This document shows positions 11,647 to 22,667 of a DNA stretch of 64,000 nucleotides, piece by piece (the first letter of the stretch is position 1; the number at the start of each line of letters is the position of its first letter). Source of the stretch: Evernia prunastri (taxonomy: Eukaryota > Ascomycota > Lecanoromycetes > Lecanorales > Parmeliaceae); the NCBI GenBank assembly GCA_003184365.1, contig NKYR01000074.1, positions 62,680-126,679 of the forward strand, read 5' to 3'. The notes beneath the pieces were generated by a model. It did not search any database. It saw only the letters and a program-made list of their open reading frames with translations, and was not told the origin of the DNA. A program made the position numbers and the translations under genes.

Positions 11647-14122
11647 ATGGCACCCCAACCGAGCTCCAAAAAGCGCAAAGCGGTCACTCGTGACTCTTTA
11701 GAAGCCGATGAAGTTCTTCTGAGTGACGGCGGGGATGACTTTGAAACAGCGCTACTCAATGGCATCCGGTCGCCAAGCGATGATGAGATAGACGAGGAAG
11801 ACGGCGACGCAAGTAGCGATCTTTTCGAGGACGACAGCGATCTAAAAGGTAGCGAAGACACCGAAGATGAAATTGTCAGCGATGAGGTACCTTCGGATGT
11901 AGAAAGCGACCTGGCAGATGCGAAGCAACATGGAACAGCTGTACCTGGTGCAAGAGACGGGGAGGAAGATGCTGAGAGACCACCTGCAAATTATAAGATT
12001 ACAAAAGATGCCAACGGCAACCCTCGTTATATCTACACTGATATAGATCCTGTATACGACTCCGACGACAGCGACGCTCCTACCATTGAAAACACAATCG
12101 GAAATATTCCTCTGTCATTCTACGATTCCTACCCCCATATTGGATACGACATTGATGGCAAGAAGATTGCACGGCCGGCAAAAGGGGAGGCTCTGGATGC
12201 CTTGTTGGACAGTATTGAGGTTCCTAAGGGATGGACTGGTCTCACAGATCCAGCAACTGGCAAGCCGCTGGCGTTAAGCCAGCAAGAGTGCGTATTTTCT
12301 GAATCCGTAGACATTTTTCTTTTGGATCAAACCTAGAGTCTTGAGATGTGTTATAGGAGCAACACTTTACTCTCAAGGCGTATTTCAAGGCTCGAGATTT
12401 CCTTACAATGAGGCAACACTGACGGAGCAATTGCAATCCAGACTAGAGGTCCTAAAGAGAATCCAAATGAATGAGGTTCCAGACGAAGGTTACGACCCAT
12501 ACCCCGCCACGGTGGAATATTTTACGGGCAAAACGGAAACGATGCCACTGAGCGCAGCGCCAGAGCCCAAGAGGAGATGGGTACCCTCCAAGCACGAAGC
12601 AAAGCGGGTCATGAAGATTGTTCGAGCCATCCGAGAGGGCAGAATTCTACCATACAAACCCCAATCGCAAGAGGAAGAAGATGAGCTTGAAGTCAAGCGT
12701 TATGATATCTGGGCAAATGAAGTTGCTAGACCAGATCATCCCATGAATGTCCCTGCCCCAAAGCTACCCCCTCCTGGCTACGATGAGAGCTATCGTCCAC
12801 CACCAGAGTATCTTCCTGATCGGAATGAGAAGAAGGCTTGGGAGGATGCAGATGAGGAAGACAGAGATAAGGACTTCTTGCCGACAAACCACGACGCGTT
12901 GCGAAAAGTGCCAGGCTACGAGAAATTCCTCAAAGAAAAGTTTGAGCGATGTCTGGACCTTTACCTCGCACCAAGAGTACGCAGGAGTAAGATGAACATA
13001 GATCCCGAATCTCTGCTTCCCCAATTACCGAGCTTGGATGAGCTAAGGCCATTTCCCACCACTTGCGCCACTCTGTTTCGAGGCCACGATGGTCGCGTAC
13101 GCAGCTTGGCGGTGGATCCTTCAGGAGTTTGGTTGGCGAGCGGCGGCGATGATGGCACGGTCAGAGTATGGGAACTTTTGAGTGGCCGTCAGATATGGTC
13201 GGTCAAGTTAGGCAACGAAGAGGCAGTCAACGTCGTCCGGTGGAGACCGGGCAGTGACGCAGTCATCCTCTCCGCTGGAATTGGCGAAGATGTCTATCTA
13301 ATAACCCCACCTATTGGAGATCCTGAGATCGAGATCAAAGGCCGAGAGATTCTTGATGTGGGTTGGGGGTACGCTGCGAACGGCGCGACCAGTAATGCAA
13401 AGAAGGAGCCTGCCACTCAGTGGACACGCCCAGGAAGCCGTCTCGAGGAGGAAGGTGTGCTGGTCAAGTTCAGTCTACGAAAGACGGTCAAGGTCATATC
13501 TTGGCACCGTCGAGGCGAGTACTTCAGTACCGTCTGTCCCCAGGCTCAAAGCAGTGCCGTCGCCATCCACACGATCTCGAAACATCTCACGCAACTACCC
13601 TTTCGGAAACTGAAAGGGCTTGCTCAATTCGCTTCCTTTCACCCGTCCCAGCCCATTTTCCTGGTCGCTACGCAACGCTACATTCGCTCCTACGATCTTT
13701 CCAAGCAAGAGCTACTAAAAATCATCCAGCCAGGAGCCAGGTGGATATCATCATTCGATGTGCACCCGGGCGGCGACAATTTGATAGTTGGCACTTACGA
13801 TCGGAGACTTCTCTGGCATGACTTGGATCTCTCCGTCCGCCCATTCAAGACACTGCGCTACCACCAGAAGGCCGTCCGAGGAGTCAAGTTTCACCAAGGT
13901 GGACTACCGCTTTTCGCAGATGCGTCCGACGACGGAAGTCTGCAAATTTTTCACGGGAAGGTGGTGGGAGACATGATGGAAAATGCGACGATTGTGCCGC
14001 TGAAGGTGCTCAGGGGTCACACGGTGAAGAAGGAACTGGGGGTGTTGGATCTAGACTGGCATCCTACGCAGCCGTGGCTTGTGAGCGCCGGAGCGGATGG
14101 AACTTGTCGGCTGTGGACATGA
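11647..14122 (+). CDS. ERB1: Ribosome biogenesis protein ERB1 (BOP1 homologue)
   Basis: Two exons, 11647-12287 and 12442-14122, encode 773 residues. The 154-nt intron (GTGCGT...CCAG, branch CACTGAC) joins LSQQE to LEVLKRIQMNEVPDEGYDPY, a junction inside the conserved BOP1 N-terminal domain. The first 110 residues are highly acidic, as usual. Family blocks seen are YDSYPHIGYDIDGKKI, PEPKRRWVPSKHEAKRVMKI and LPSLDELRPFPT. The C-terminal half is a WD40 propeller, with clear repeats at FRGHDGRVRSLAVDPSGVW and LDLDWHPTQPWLVSAGADGT. With Nop7 and Ytm1, ERB1 forms the PeBoW complex needed for 27S pre-rRNA processing and 60S assembly in the nucleolus. Confidence 0.95.
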
Positions 14123-14846
14123 GGATGTCGAGAGGCGGGTGGGGCTCTGAAGCGGTGGTTTCCGAATGGACCTGGCTTAAGGTATCTAAGGTATCTATTC
14201 GTGTTCTGTGTGTTCCATCCGCCCGCAATACTTTACTCTCCACCTTAGCTTGATAATAAATGTTGTGATGACAATAGTAAGATTACCATAGGTAGGGAAC
14301 AATAGAACAATAGGAAACTTGCCAAGGTTACTAGTGCTTAGCGAGTTTTAGTGTAGCCGCAAGGAGCTTTTCCACAAACAGTGCTCAATAGAATAATACG
14401 GTACCTTAGATGAGAAGAACAATAGGAAGAAGCAAAATACCTCATGCTAAGGTACCAAGTAAGGATATATCTAAGGTATACGATTAATTACAATTTACGA
14501 GCTACGAGCTATGACGCTGCAACTTTAACCGATCCATCTCCCCCTCGGAATTTGTCAATAGCTATTGAGGAACAATAATAAATAAATTAGTATCAATCAC
14601 TTCCTTCTCTCACCACCTTTTACCCACCCCGCTCTTTTCCCTATATCTTATTCATGGAAAGAAAAGTCTATTGACAATTTCCCCAACCTGTCTACCCGTC
14701 TTGTTTACTTATACAAGCAGTTTCCCCCCCCCTTTCCGCCCTTTTCATTCCCACTGCCAACCCTCCTAACCGCCAACCCTTTCCTTCACTCCGAACCCTC
14801 TTCGCCCAACTTCTGCTTCCCCATCCCATCTGCATCCCCTCAAACC
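14123..14846. other. Intergenic: ERB1 3' region and CT-rich upstream region of the next gene
   Basis: Dispersed copies of AAGGTATCTAAGGTATCTA (14180-14200), CATAGGTAGGG and TAAGGTACCAAGTAAGG around 14280-14470, then a strongly pyrimidine-rich stretch (14590-14840) of the kind that precedes transcription starts in filamentous fungi. No gene seen. Confidence 0.5.
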
Positions 14847-15417
14847 ATGACAGTCCAGCCCGCCAACCCCCCCAACACCGCACCACCCACCCTCACCCCA
14901 GCCCAAACCCGCGCCCTCCTCCACGCCCTGCTCTCCAGCAGCCCCCCCACCGCAAGCCGACCGAACACGGCTACTCCCAGGCCCAAAGCCGTGCGCCAGC
15001 AGCCAGTCCAACAACAACAGACCATCACCATCGACGCCTCCACTCGCATCATGGGACATTGCAACAACGTCGCCCTCGCTTCGCCCTCGCCGACGGAGCA
15101 AGCGTTCAGGATCGAATCCTTGGTGCGTGGCGTTTTGCACCCAGCGGCGTCGGCGAGTGTGAATCTGAACGTCAGCATCCAGGCCGGGGTCAGCATCATG
15201 GGCAGCAAGAACGTGGTTGTGCTCAACGGCAAGAGAGATGTGGGCAAGGACGGCACCAAAGGCGACGACCCGTTCGCTGGAGGGAAGCGGAGAGCCGAGT
15301 CTGTAAGTTGTCATCATGCTCACAACTTACGCCTTTCCAGACAGACACTGATGTAAAGGACAGGAGCCTGCAGATGCGCAGGCAATGCTGGGTAAGAGAG
15401 TCAAGGTCGAAGCATAG
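14847..15417 (+). CDS. Small conserved fungal hypothetical protein with two related beta-type segments
   Basis: Two exons, 14847-15302 and 15364-15417, with a phase-0 61-nt intron (GTAAGT...GACAG) give 169 residues. The second exon adds EPADAQAMLGKRVKVEA, completing a Lys-rich tail of a type I remember from related fungal proteins. Residues 1-55 are Pro/Thr/Gln-rich and likely disordered. The core has two similar strands-and-turn segments, TITIDASTRIMGHCNNVAL and NLNVSIQAGVSIMGSKNVVV, about 50 residues apart, suggesting an internal duplication. The KRRAE...KRVK tail could be nuclear targeting. I do not recognise a function. Confidence 0.6.
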
Positions 15418-15770
15418 CGTGGGGGGAGGGGGGATTGTAGCTATGCAGTTCGATGTTCGGATAGCTGATGACCCTGGGGAAACTGTCGAGATAGCAGTGG
15501 GAGTAGGAGCTCAACGTCGAGGAGGCGAACATGTCTGATTACGAATGTTTGGCGGTAAACGTCTATCCTCAAACTGGCTGTCGCTATGCCCCCTTCTGAC
15601 CTCAAGAGCTATCGTACAATCACAATGTTCAACCAAATGTCCGATTTGATGCGTCCAGTTACCTTTTCACGATGCGCCACGCATGCATGCTTTTTCGAGC
15701 AACCAACCGTAAAAACCCTTCTATCTCCAACTCCATCTCTGCTTGAATCGATAGCTCAAATTAGCACCCA
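15418..15770. other. Intergenic between convergent genes
   Basis: 3' regions of the small hypothetical gene (+) and the SNF5-family gene (-); nothing else seen. Confidence 0.5.
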
Positions 15771-17695
15771 TCACCGCCCGGCAGGGATGTCCGCGTAATG
15801 CAGATTCTTCGCCCAGGGCGGTAGTTGCTTGTCTCGCTCATACTGGAGGCCGCAGTTGTGGCATAATGACTGCGATCGAGTCAGCCGGCATGTTTGCAAA
15901 GTACCCGCAAAAAAGACCTACCCTTGGTCCGTTCGGGCCATCTCTCACAGCCCAGACTGCAGATCCATGCACCATACAATGCGAACATCTCCAAGTTGTC
16001 CTTTCCCTGCAAAGTCATACATTAGCGAAAGACGAACTTGATCCACCATTTCAGCGAAACGTGCCATTCATTCAGACTCCCAGCTCCACCGCCTCCGTAC
16101 CCAGCATTACCCACATCTGGCGTCGCTCTTCCCACCGGACTCAAGCTCCTAAATCTTCTCTTCTTCTTACTTCGCTCGCCTCTTCCCATTGCAGGCGTTT
16201 CCTCACCATCCCCTTGGTTACCATAACCACTCGGCTGAGTTGGCATCCCTCCTGCCATATTCGTGGTACTGGAGAATCGCGCCGTGTCTCTCCTCAGCCT
16301 ACGAAGCTGTCTCTCGCGGTCACCTTCTCGCTTCTCGATTTCTTCTTTCGACAGACGTTCAAGCTTCGGTTCCCATTCGTCCCCCAGGTGCTCATTGTCG
16401 TAACGCCATCCTGCCTCCGCGGGACTGGCAGCCATGTTGTCAATCCCCCCACCATAGCCATTCATCGCGCCCACCAAGCCACCGTTTTCGCAAGCCTCTT
16501 TTTTCAGGCGTAGTACGGCCTCGTAAATGGCGTGAGCCATTGCAGGTACCCATTCGCCAAAAAGGCCAATATCTGCGCATGTCTGTTTTGCGAATCGCTC
16601 AGCGACGCCCACAGGGTGAAGCAAGGACCATTCAAATTTATCGGTGTAAAGCTTATTCTGTAGATTAATATTGAGCGTTACAATGCAGCGGTATGTATCG
16701 TCAGGGTCATTTTCGTCATTAGATGTAGAGGCAGGATGCGAGCAGGCAGTGGCTGTGATGTCGTTTGTAGATTTTTTTGCTGGTGAGGCATGTCCATTAA
16801 CGCGTTCACCGCCGTTCGCTCTAGGCGTGCTCGAGCCGGCAGGAGCTGGTGTGGATGATTGGTCCCGAGATCTCGCAGTGTGTATTGCATTGGGGCCACT
16901 TCCATTAGTCGCACCGGTGTCTGTGGAGTGAAATAGAGGATGCAGTGCGACGCCTGCGTATTCTTCCAGCTGTTCTCGAATTTGCTTGCTGACTTGCAAA
17001 GCCAATCCGGCCCCATTCGGAAGGTCAAGGTCATGGATGAGGATGGTAGCAAACTGATCTGGAGTGATCAATGTTTCGTGGAGATTCCACAGGAAGATGT
17101 CTTTCAATCGATATGCTGGTGTTGGCTCGGGCGTTCTGTAGGCGGGCAGAGCTGGATTGATGTTGAGAGCGTGATATTCAGGTGGAAGCGGAAGGGCAGG
17201 ATGAGGTGTATATGGAGGTATGTCGAGGTCAATTCGGATAGGTATGAGTGTTAGAGGAAGTGCTGTTGGCGCGTGGAGCTGTTTATCTGTCCTGCAGGAA
17301 ACGTCAGCCTGTCTGCACAACAAAACTCCACATATCATTCGGGCTCACTTCACAGATCTCAGCTTTCCCATCCAATCTCTCCATATTCCCTGAACCTCGA
17401 CCGGCGCATGTATTTCTCTTCCAAGCTTCTCTGCAAGTCCCTCCTTGTTCGCCTGATTCGGATCTTCTCTCCTGCTTCGCAAGCCAGTATGCCGTCTGGG
17501 ACCTTCGCTATCCTCAAATATGTCATCATCATCATATTCGTTTTCAGCGTAGTTGATAGCTATCGTGCCACGCTTCGTAGTCCGGGATAAGGGAGCAGTC
17601 TGGGCAGCGGTTTGGGGGACGACAGGGTTGAGCAAGGAATTGCCATAAGTTCGAAGACGGGGAGCATAGCTTGAAATGAAAGCTTGCGGAGTCAT
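15771..17695 (-). CDS. SFH1: SNF5/SMARCB1-family chromatin remodelling subunit (Sfh1-like) with C-terminal GATA-like finger
   Basis: Four exons: 17349-17695, 16065-17291, 15922-16006 and 15771-15869, 585 residues. The SNF5 domain follows IRIDLDIPP and contains FLWNLHETLITPDQFATIL, a Cys/Ser-rich insert, then IVTLNINLQNKLYTDKFEWS and AERFAKQTCADIGL. This domain serves as scaffold in SWI/SNF-RSC remodelers in the nucleus. The last two short exons encode a zinc finger: ERTTWRCSHC, then GSAVWAVRDGPNGPR, then SLCHNCGLQYERDKQLP, with cysteines 532, 535, 556 and 559 (C-x2-C-x20-C-x2-C). Intron 2 (16007-16064) must be GC-AG to keep the frame (separate entry). Introns 1 and 3 are ordinary GT-AG of 57 and 52 nt. 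Whether it belongs to SWI/SNF or RSC is inferred from resemblance to fungal Sfh1. Confidence 0.88.
16007..16064 (-). other. GC-AG intron in the SNF5-family gene
   Basis: 58 nt, donor GCACGT, acceptor TTTGCAG with CGCTAATG upstream. The GT two codons later is in the wrong phase; only the GC donor joins SLNEW to ERTTWRC in frame. Confidence 0.65.
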
Positions 17696-18138
17696 GGCCG
17701 TCGAAGCCCTTCGGCCTAGCTCATCACCCGTAACTTAGATCACAGTCAAGGAGGATCACTGAATTTCTGGAATCTTGTGGATCATCTGGACAGCTCACAA
17801 CACCCTTTGATGAGAATCTGTTGAGTGAAGCATGCAGTTACCGGTATCCCACATTCACTGTAAAATTAAGAAGCAAATTCAATGAGCGCTGCGTGGTTAA
17901 AGAGCTTTGGCGCAAAGTGAGTATTTGATCGCGTCCTAATTGATCACGGAAATGTCCTGGAAAAACCGCTAGTCCAAATCAAGACACGTACATCAAAGTA
18001 CGTGATCAAATCACCATCTACTCATATATCCCCGACTGTACTGACGCAATCGTATTGACTCTGTACTATATAGATACCTCGCTATGCTCGCTAATGCTAA
18101 GATTTATACAGTGCAATATCCGATACTTTGGAGCTCCT
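17696..18138. other. Intergenic: upstream of SNF5-family gene
   Basis: Promoter of the minus-strand SNF5-family gene and 3' region of RPN13. No gene or repeat seen. Confidence 0.5.
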
Positions 18139-19671
18139 TCAATCAGTATCCATCTTTCCCTCCTCAGCCTCGTCCTTTTTTTGCACAGACGCCTTTACCC
18201 CTTTCAGAAAAGCTTCCACGGCTTCCCCACCTCCCAAGGGTACACCACCCCGTCTGATAAAGCCGCCATTCTCAACAGGGATCGTCAAAGCCTCGCTGAT
18301 ACTAGGGACACCTCCATCACGCAATGCCGTCGTCAGACTCCCTAAGCTCTGCGAGAACTGAGGTGAGCGCAAGACCTTCCGCAATATTTCTCGCTTTTGG
18401 TCTAAACTTAACGCTTCAATTGCTGCTTTTGCGGTCTCCGAATTAGGGTCGACGGATGAGATGTCATCGGCTTCTTGACTGAGGAGCAGTAGGACAGGCG
18501 GTAAGTGGCTGAGAAGATTGTCGATTACCGTCGAGTCTGCCGCATCGACGACAGGTATCGTCGTAGAGGATGGCAGCAAGTCGGGTAACGTGGTGAAAAT
18601 CTTGTCTTGAGGTTGCGATTGTTGATTGCTTAGCGCTTGGTTCCCTTGCATGGACCGCAAAAAGTTCTGCACAGCAACCGCTGCATCGTTCGAAGGCATG
18701 GCCGCGCTGGTTACAATAATTAGCCAGGTTCGAGCTTTCTAAATTCTGGTTGATGAAGCTCGAAGATAAAAGGTGTCAGCTTTGGTAAAGCTTCTGCTAA
18801 GCATTCGTTTGGATACATGTTCTGGGGAGTAACACCAGTATCGAGCTAATCATGCCTTCGTCTATCGTTGAAGTTACTGAGACAGTACGGATCCTCTAGT
18901 TGTATCTCATGAACATTCCCCGAGATAATGAAATCAGCGGCACCTACGCTCGTCCTCCGTCTGCACCCCCTTCTCGCGACTCTTCACCCTCATTCCCAGG
19001 ATCTCCCATAAACGGATCCCCGCTCCCGATGTTGCCTTGTATGCCACCATGGCTTGCTGGATATGCGTCTTCCATGGCCTCATCATCTCCATTCCCTGGA
19101 TCATTTGAGGTGTTTGCGTATTCCTCCTGAACATTGACCTCGTCTCCTTGCAGGAGACGATCAACCATCTGCCCGATCTTTTCGTCACGCGGACTGAACC
19201 AGGCACGGTCCCCTTGTGGATGTTGGCTTTTCGACTGTAACCAGAACAGATGCCGGGTACTGCTGGATTGGAACTTGAGGACGAAAATTCTGCCGGTGGT
19301 GGGAGACTTGGGATTTGGGCTTGATCTAGTACTTTTTTCGTGGTATGGTACGAAGTTACCATCGGAAGGAACCATGACAAGGTCGAGTTCCGGTTGACTC
19401 ATTGGTGCGGAGCGAGGCCGCCAGCAGAAGTGGATAAGCTCGTCTTCTTCGTAGAGGTAGAGGTAGCCGGGAGTAGACTTGGGAATGATTTTGGGAGTCG
19501 ATGAGCTGGTCTATAAACATCATCAGATAATGGCTGTGAAGAGCTTGCGATCACTTTTGTGAGCAATGTCGAGCTCGATTTTAGAAGAGAGAAAGAACAG
19601 AAAGAAAGGTCATGACTCACATCGAAATCACAGATTCCAGCCTTGAACGTGAGTAATGGGATTATAGACAT
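18139..19671 (-). CDS. RPN13: 26S proteasome ubiquitin receptor Rpn13 (ADRM1)
   Basis: Three exons: 19621-19671, 18948-19510 and 18139-18706 (393 residues); introns of 110 and 241 nt are GT-AG with matching phases 0 and 2. The N-terminal Pru domain runs MSIIPLLTFKAGICDFD ... PGYLYLYEEDELIHFCWRPR ... GRIFVLKFQSSSTRHLFWLQ, the fold that binds ubiquitin and docks on Rpn2. A Gly/Asp/Glu-rich linker follows. The C-terminal part (AAAMPSNDAAVAVQNFLRS onwards, with TIDNLLSHLPPVLLLL-like helices and LSLDQKREILRKVLRSPQFS) is the DEUBAD domain that recruits the deubiquitinase UCH37/Uch2. A full-length receptor with DEUBAD is normal in filamentous fungi but absent from budding yeast. It shares a short upstream region with eL6. 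Confidence 0.92.
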
Positions 19672-19940
19672 GTTTCTGGCGTTAACGCAAGCAGATTGAT
19701 GAGAGCCGAGACTATGAGAGATAGATGAGTATTACAACTGGCATTAAAGAGAGAGCTCCAAGCATATAGCCGGAAGAACCCCGGCTGAGACTTGTGCCAA
19801 GCCTCAGATCTAAGCTAAAGATCACTAAGCGAGCTTCCACAAACACGGCTTGGAGGTAGGGACATCAAACACTCAACCATCGACATCCCCACCCACCAAG
19901 TCGCCTGGCAGCGTTCCCGTTCCTTTTCGCTAAAGTCATC
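19672..19940. promoter_or_regulatory. Shared divergent promoter region RPN13 / RPL6
   Basis: Only 269 bp separate the two start codons, so both leaders and promoters must share it. AAGCTAAAGATCACTAAGCGAGC lies near its middle (19811-19834, not tested as an element); no TATA box is obvious. Confidence 0.55.
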
Positions 19941-20817
19941 ATGTCGGCGAAACAAGAAGCCACCAAGGCCGAACATAAGACGAAGAAATTCGGTAAGAGC
20001 GAGCGCTCAATACCTCACCATACGCAGAAGGCCAAGAAGTTCTACCCTGCGGAGGACGAGGCAAAGCCGAAAAAAGTACGTGAAGCATTCTCAGTCCAGT
20101 GCAATTGGCCATGTATATACAGCACGGATCCTTGAAGTGGGCAGATGGCATTCGCGAAATATCCTAAAACCGGCCTCAATGATTTCACAGCTACCCTCCA
20201 GAATCTGACTTCAACTCTCAGTGTTGAGGATCATTTGCTAACACCTTGCCCAACAGGTCCGCAAATCTATCCACCCCGCCCGTCCCCGCTCTTCCCTCCA
20301 ACCCGGCAGTGTCCTTATCCTTCTTGCTGGTCGTTTCCGCGGCAAGCGCGTCATCCTGCTCAAGCACTTACCCCAAGGTGTTCTCCTGGTCACCGGTCCC
20401 TTCAAGGTTAATGGCGTCCCATTAAGACGAGTCAATGCCAGATACGTCATTGCTACGAGCTTGAAGGTGGACCTGAAAGGCATTGACGAGAAGGTTGTGG
20501 AGAAAGTTGGAGAGGAGGGCTACTTCACTCGGGATAAGGCGGAGAACAAGAAGGGCGAGGAACAGTTCTTTGCGCAAGGAGAAAAGCCTGAGGTAAGTGA
20601 GAAGTGTGCTTGAAGAACTTTTGCTAGGGAGAAAGCTCGGTGGCTGACTTGATGGTTGCTTTAGAAGAAGAAGGTCGCTTCCGCTCGCGCCAGCGATCAG
20701 AAGGCTGTTGATCACGCATTATTAACGAACATCAAGAAAGAGCCACATCTGATAGAATATCTTGGAAGCTCCTTTAGTCTTCGAAAGGGAGACAGGCCCC
20801 ACGCGATGAACTTTTAG
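19941..20817 (+). CDS. RPL6: 60S ribosomal protein eL6
   Basis: Three exons: 19941-20075, 20257-20592 and 20665-20817 (207 residues), with introns of 181 and 72 nt, both phase 0, with CTAAC or CTGAC branch points. Early position of the first, long intron is typical for ribosomal protein genes. The N-terminal tail is Lys-rich (KAEHKTKKFGKSER). The conserved core reads SVLILLAGRFRGKRVILLKH, GVLLVTGPFKVNGVPLRRVN and RYVIATSLKVDL, and the end is YLGSSFSLRKGDRPHAMNF. It is a structural component of the large cytosolic ribosomal subunit. Confidence 0.95.
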
Positions 20818-21159
20818 ACGGATTGACAGGGGTTGGGGAAAGACGAGGGCATTTCAAGGAGGTGAACCACTTAACAGCATTATCCCATGTAGCGACTGGG
20901 GGCACTGTTGTGGTGCCTAATGGCTGCGAGCTTTTGTACCAAGCTTAACCAAACAACCAAACCAAACCACTCGATTTTGCCTTGACGCTTGAAGTGGATA
21001 TGATTGCATTTGAGCTTGAAACGTGAGCATTATCTTTCAGACCCATTGATATCATGTAAATCTCGGAAAACTTAAGGGTATCTCGAGTACGAAAAAGCTA
21101 GCTACGAAACTCCCAATACGGACCAACATCCAAAACAGTCCAAAATACCATGTATGTTC
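20818..21159. other. Intergenic between convergent genes
   Basis: 3' regions of RPL6 (+) and the hydroxylase-like gene (-). Nothing further seen. Confidence 0.5.
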
Positions 21160-22667
21160 TCATTGCTGCTCATCATTGTCTTCGCTGCGCTTTCTAGGCC
21201 GACCTCCGGTCTTACTCTTCTGGCTACTCTTCCTCGTTACGCCTTTCGCCTTCAGCCTTGGCTTTTCCTCAGCTTTGATACCCTCTTCCTGCCCTCCCGC
21301 TTCAACATCTTCCTCACTACCCTTTTTCTCGCTCCTTCTTGTCCTTGATGGCCTTTTCGGGGGACTTTCCTCCCTTTCCTCCAGCGATTGTCCGTTGGCG
21401 TCATAAGTCTCAGCTCCCTCATTTCCGCCCTTGTTGAAAATGCTGCCCTTCCTCTTCGGTTTTGAAGGTGCTTCCTCTTCTTCATCCGCCGCACATATTT
21501 CCTCTTCGTCCTTTTCCTGTTCAGATTCGTTATCATCCCCATCTTTATCCTTTGGCGTCTTCCTCAAAACCTTCTTTTCCGCCGCCTGTATTTTCCCCTT
21601 TATCTTCTTCGCCACCCGTTTCTCCTCCGCTTCGTCAACAACGTCATCCACTAAGGTCTCGCCAATGCTAGTCCCCATAGCGAAATCCAAAAGACCGAAA
21701 CATCCATAGTTGCCTTTGCCACCGCCCATCAGGTGCTTCTCCTGCCTCCTCGCTATGCCACCAAGAACGAATGCGCTAGGAAGCATGTTATATCCGCTAT
21801 AGGCGAATGTCTCCTCAAGCGAAACAATAGCAAGATACAGAAGGTATGTAAGAAGGTGGAGGCGAAAAAATACCGCGGGCAGATATGTAGGCAGAAATAC
21901 ATGAATGAGGTAGGCAACGGGGTGATCGTAATGAGCCACCAGGGAGAACGGCGCGGGAACCGTATGTTGCCAGTCAGCGTGCAATTTGGTAACGGGGGAT
22001 TGATCAGAATGAAGCCCATAGCGATGGAAGACATAGGTCATCACCTGCAGCTTGTCAGCGCAGATCTCAGAGCTTGTACACAGGCGAAGGAGCATACCTC
22101 ACGGAGGAGCAGGCCGAGGAATAAGTCTTTCGCAATCGCCCATGGCATGGGCAGCCCGGTGCTCAGTTTTAAGATGCTCTGGAGATGTAATACTTGCGTG
22201 AAGAGAAGCTCAATCGCAGTTTGTATTGCAATACCAAATAATACATTCCCTATGCTAACAAGCGCAACCTTCCACCAGCGACCTTTCTTGCCTCCATTTT
22301 CCTCACTCATCGGTAGTGCAATATCTCCATGCTCCTTGATCCCTACAACCAGTGCTGGAGTAGCGCTGTCGAGCAAGAGGAAGCCCAAGGAGGGAAGGAT
22401 GTAAAAGAGCAGGCGGATGCCCAAAGTCCCGAGGATCTCGATGTGGAGTGGATCATTGGTCTTGATCAGAATCGCCCAGGTCATGGTGAAGAAGAGAAGA
22501 TTGAGGGTGGTGCCATAGCTGGAGAATGCCGGTATGACAAGGAAAGAGAGGGCGGGGATTGATAGCACTGCTTGCATGGGATTGCGAACCAGGTCCCACG
22601 GATATTGGATGAACGCCCATGCTTTGTCGAGCACCGATGGCTCGCGTGTGAGCGGGAGCAGATTCAT
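21160..22667 (-). CDS. Fatty acid hydroxylase-superfamily (sterol desaturase-like) membrane protein with charged tail
   Basis: Two exons, 22098-22667 and 21160-22044, joined by a 53-nt phase-0 intron (GTATGC...GCTGACAAGCTGCAG) give 484 residues. The N-terminal half has several membrane helices. The second exon opens with the His cluster of the superfamily: HRYGLHS, LHADWQH, AHYDHPVAYLIH, then SLEETFAYSGYNMLP and ARRQEKHLMGGGKGNYG. The His pattern differs in spacing from classical HxxxH/HxxHH boxes, so catalysis is plausible but not certain. The last 170 residues are Lys/Glu-rich, disordered, and end in GGRPRKRSEDNDEQQ, which matches an AT-hook core (GRPRKR). A tail like this on an ER-type membrane enzyme is odd; it may instead be an ER-retention or nuclear-envelope signal. 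Confidence 0.78.

Noticed and set aside
14766..15323. Minus-strand Gly-rich frame opposite the small hypothetical gene
   Set aside because: Mirror of a Pro/Thr-rich coding region; no motif and extreme composition.
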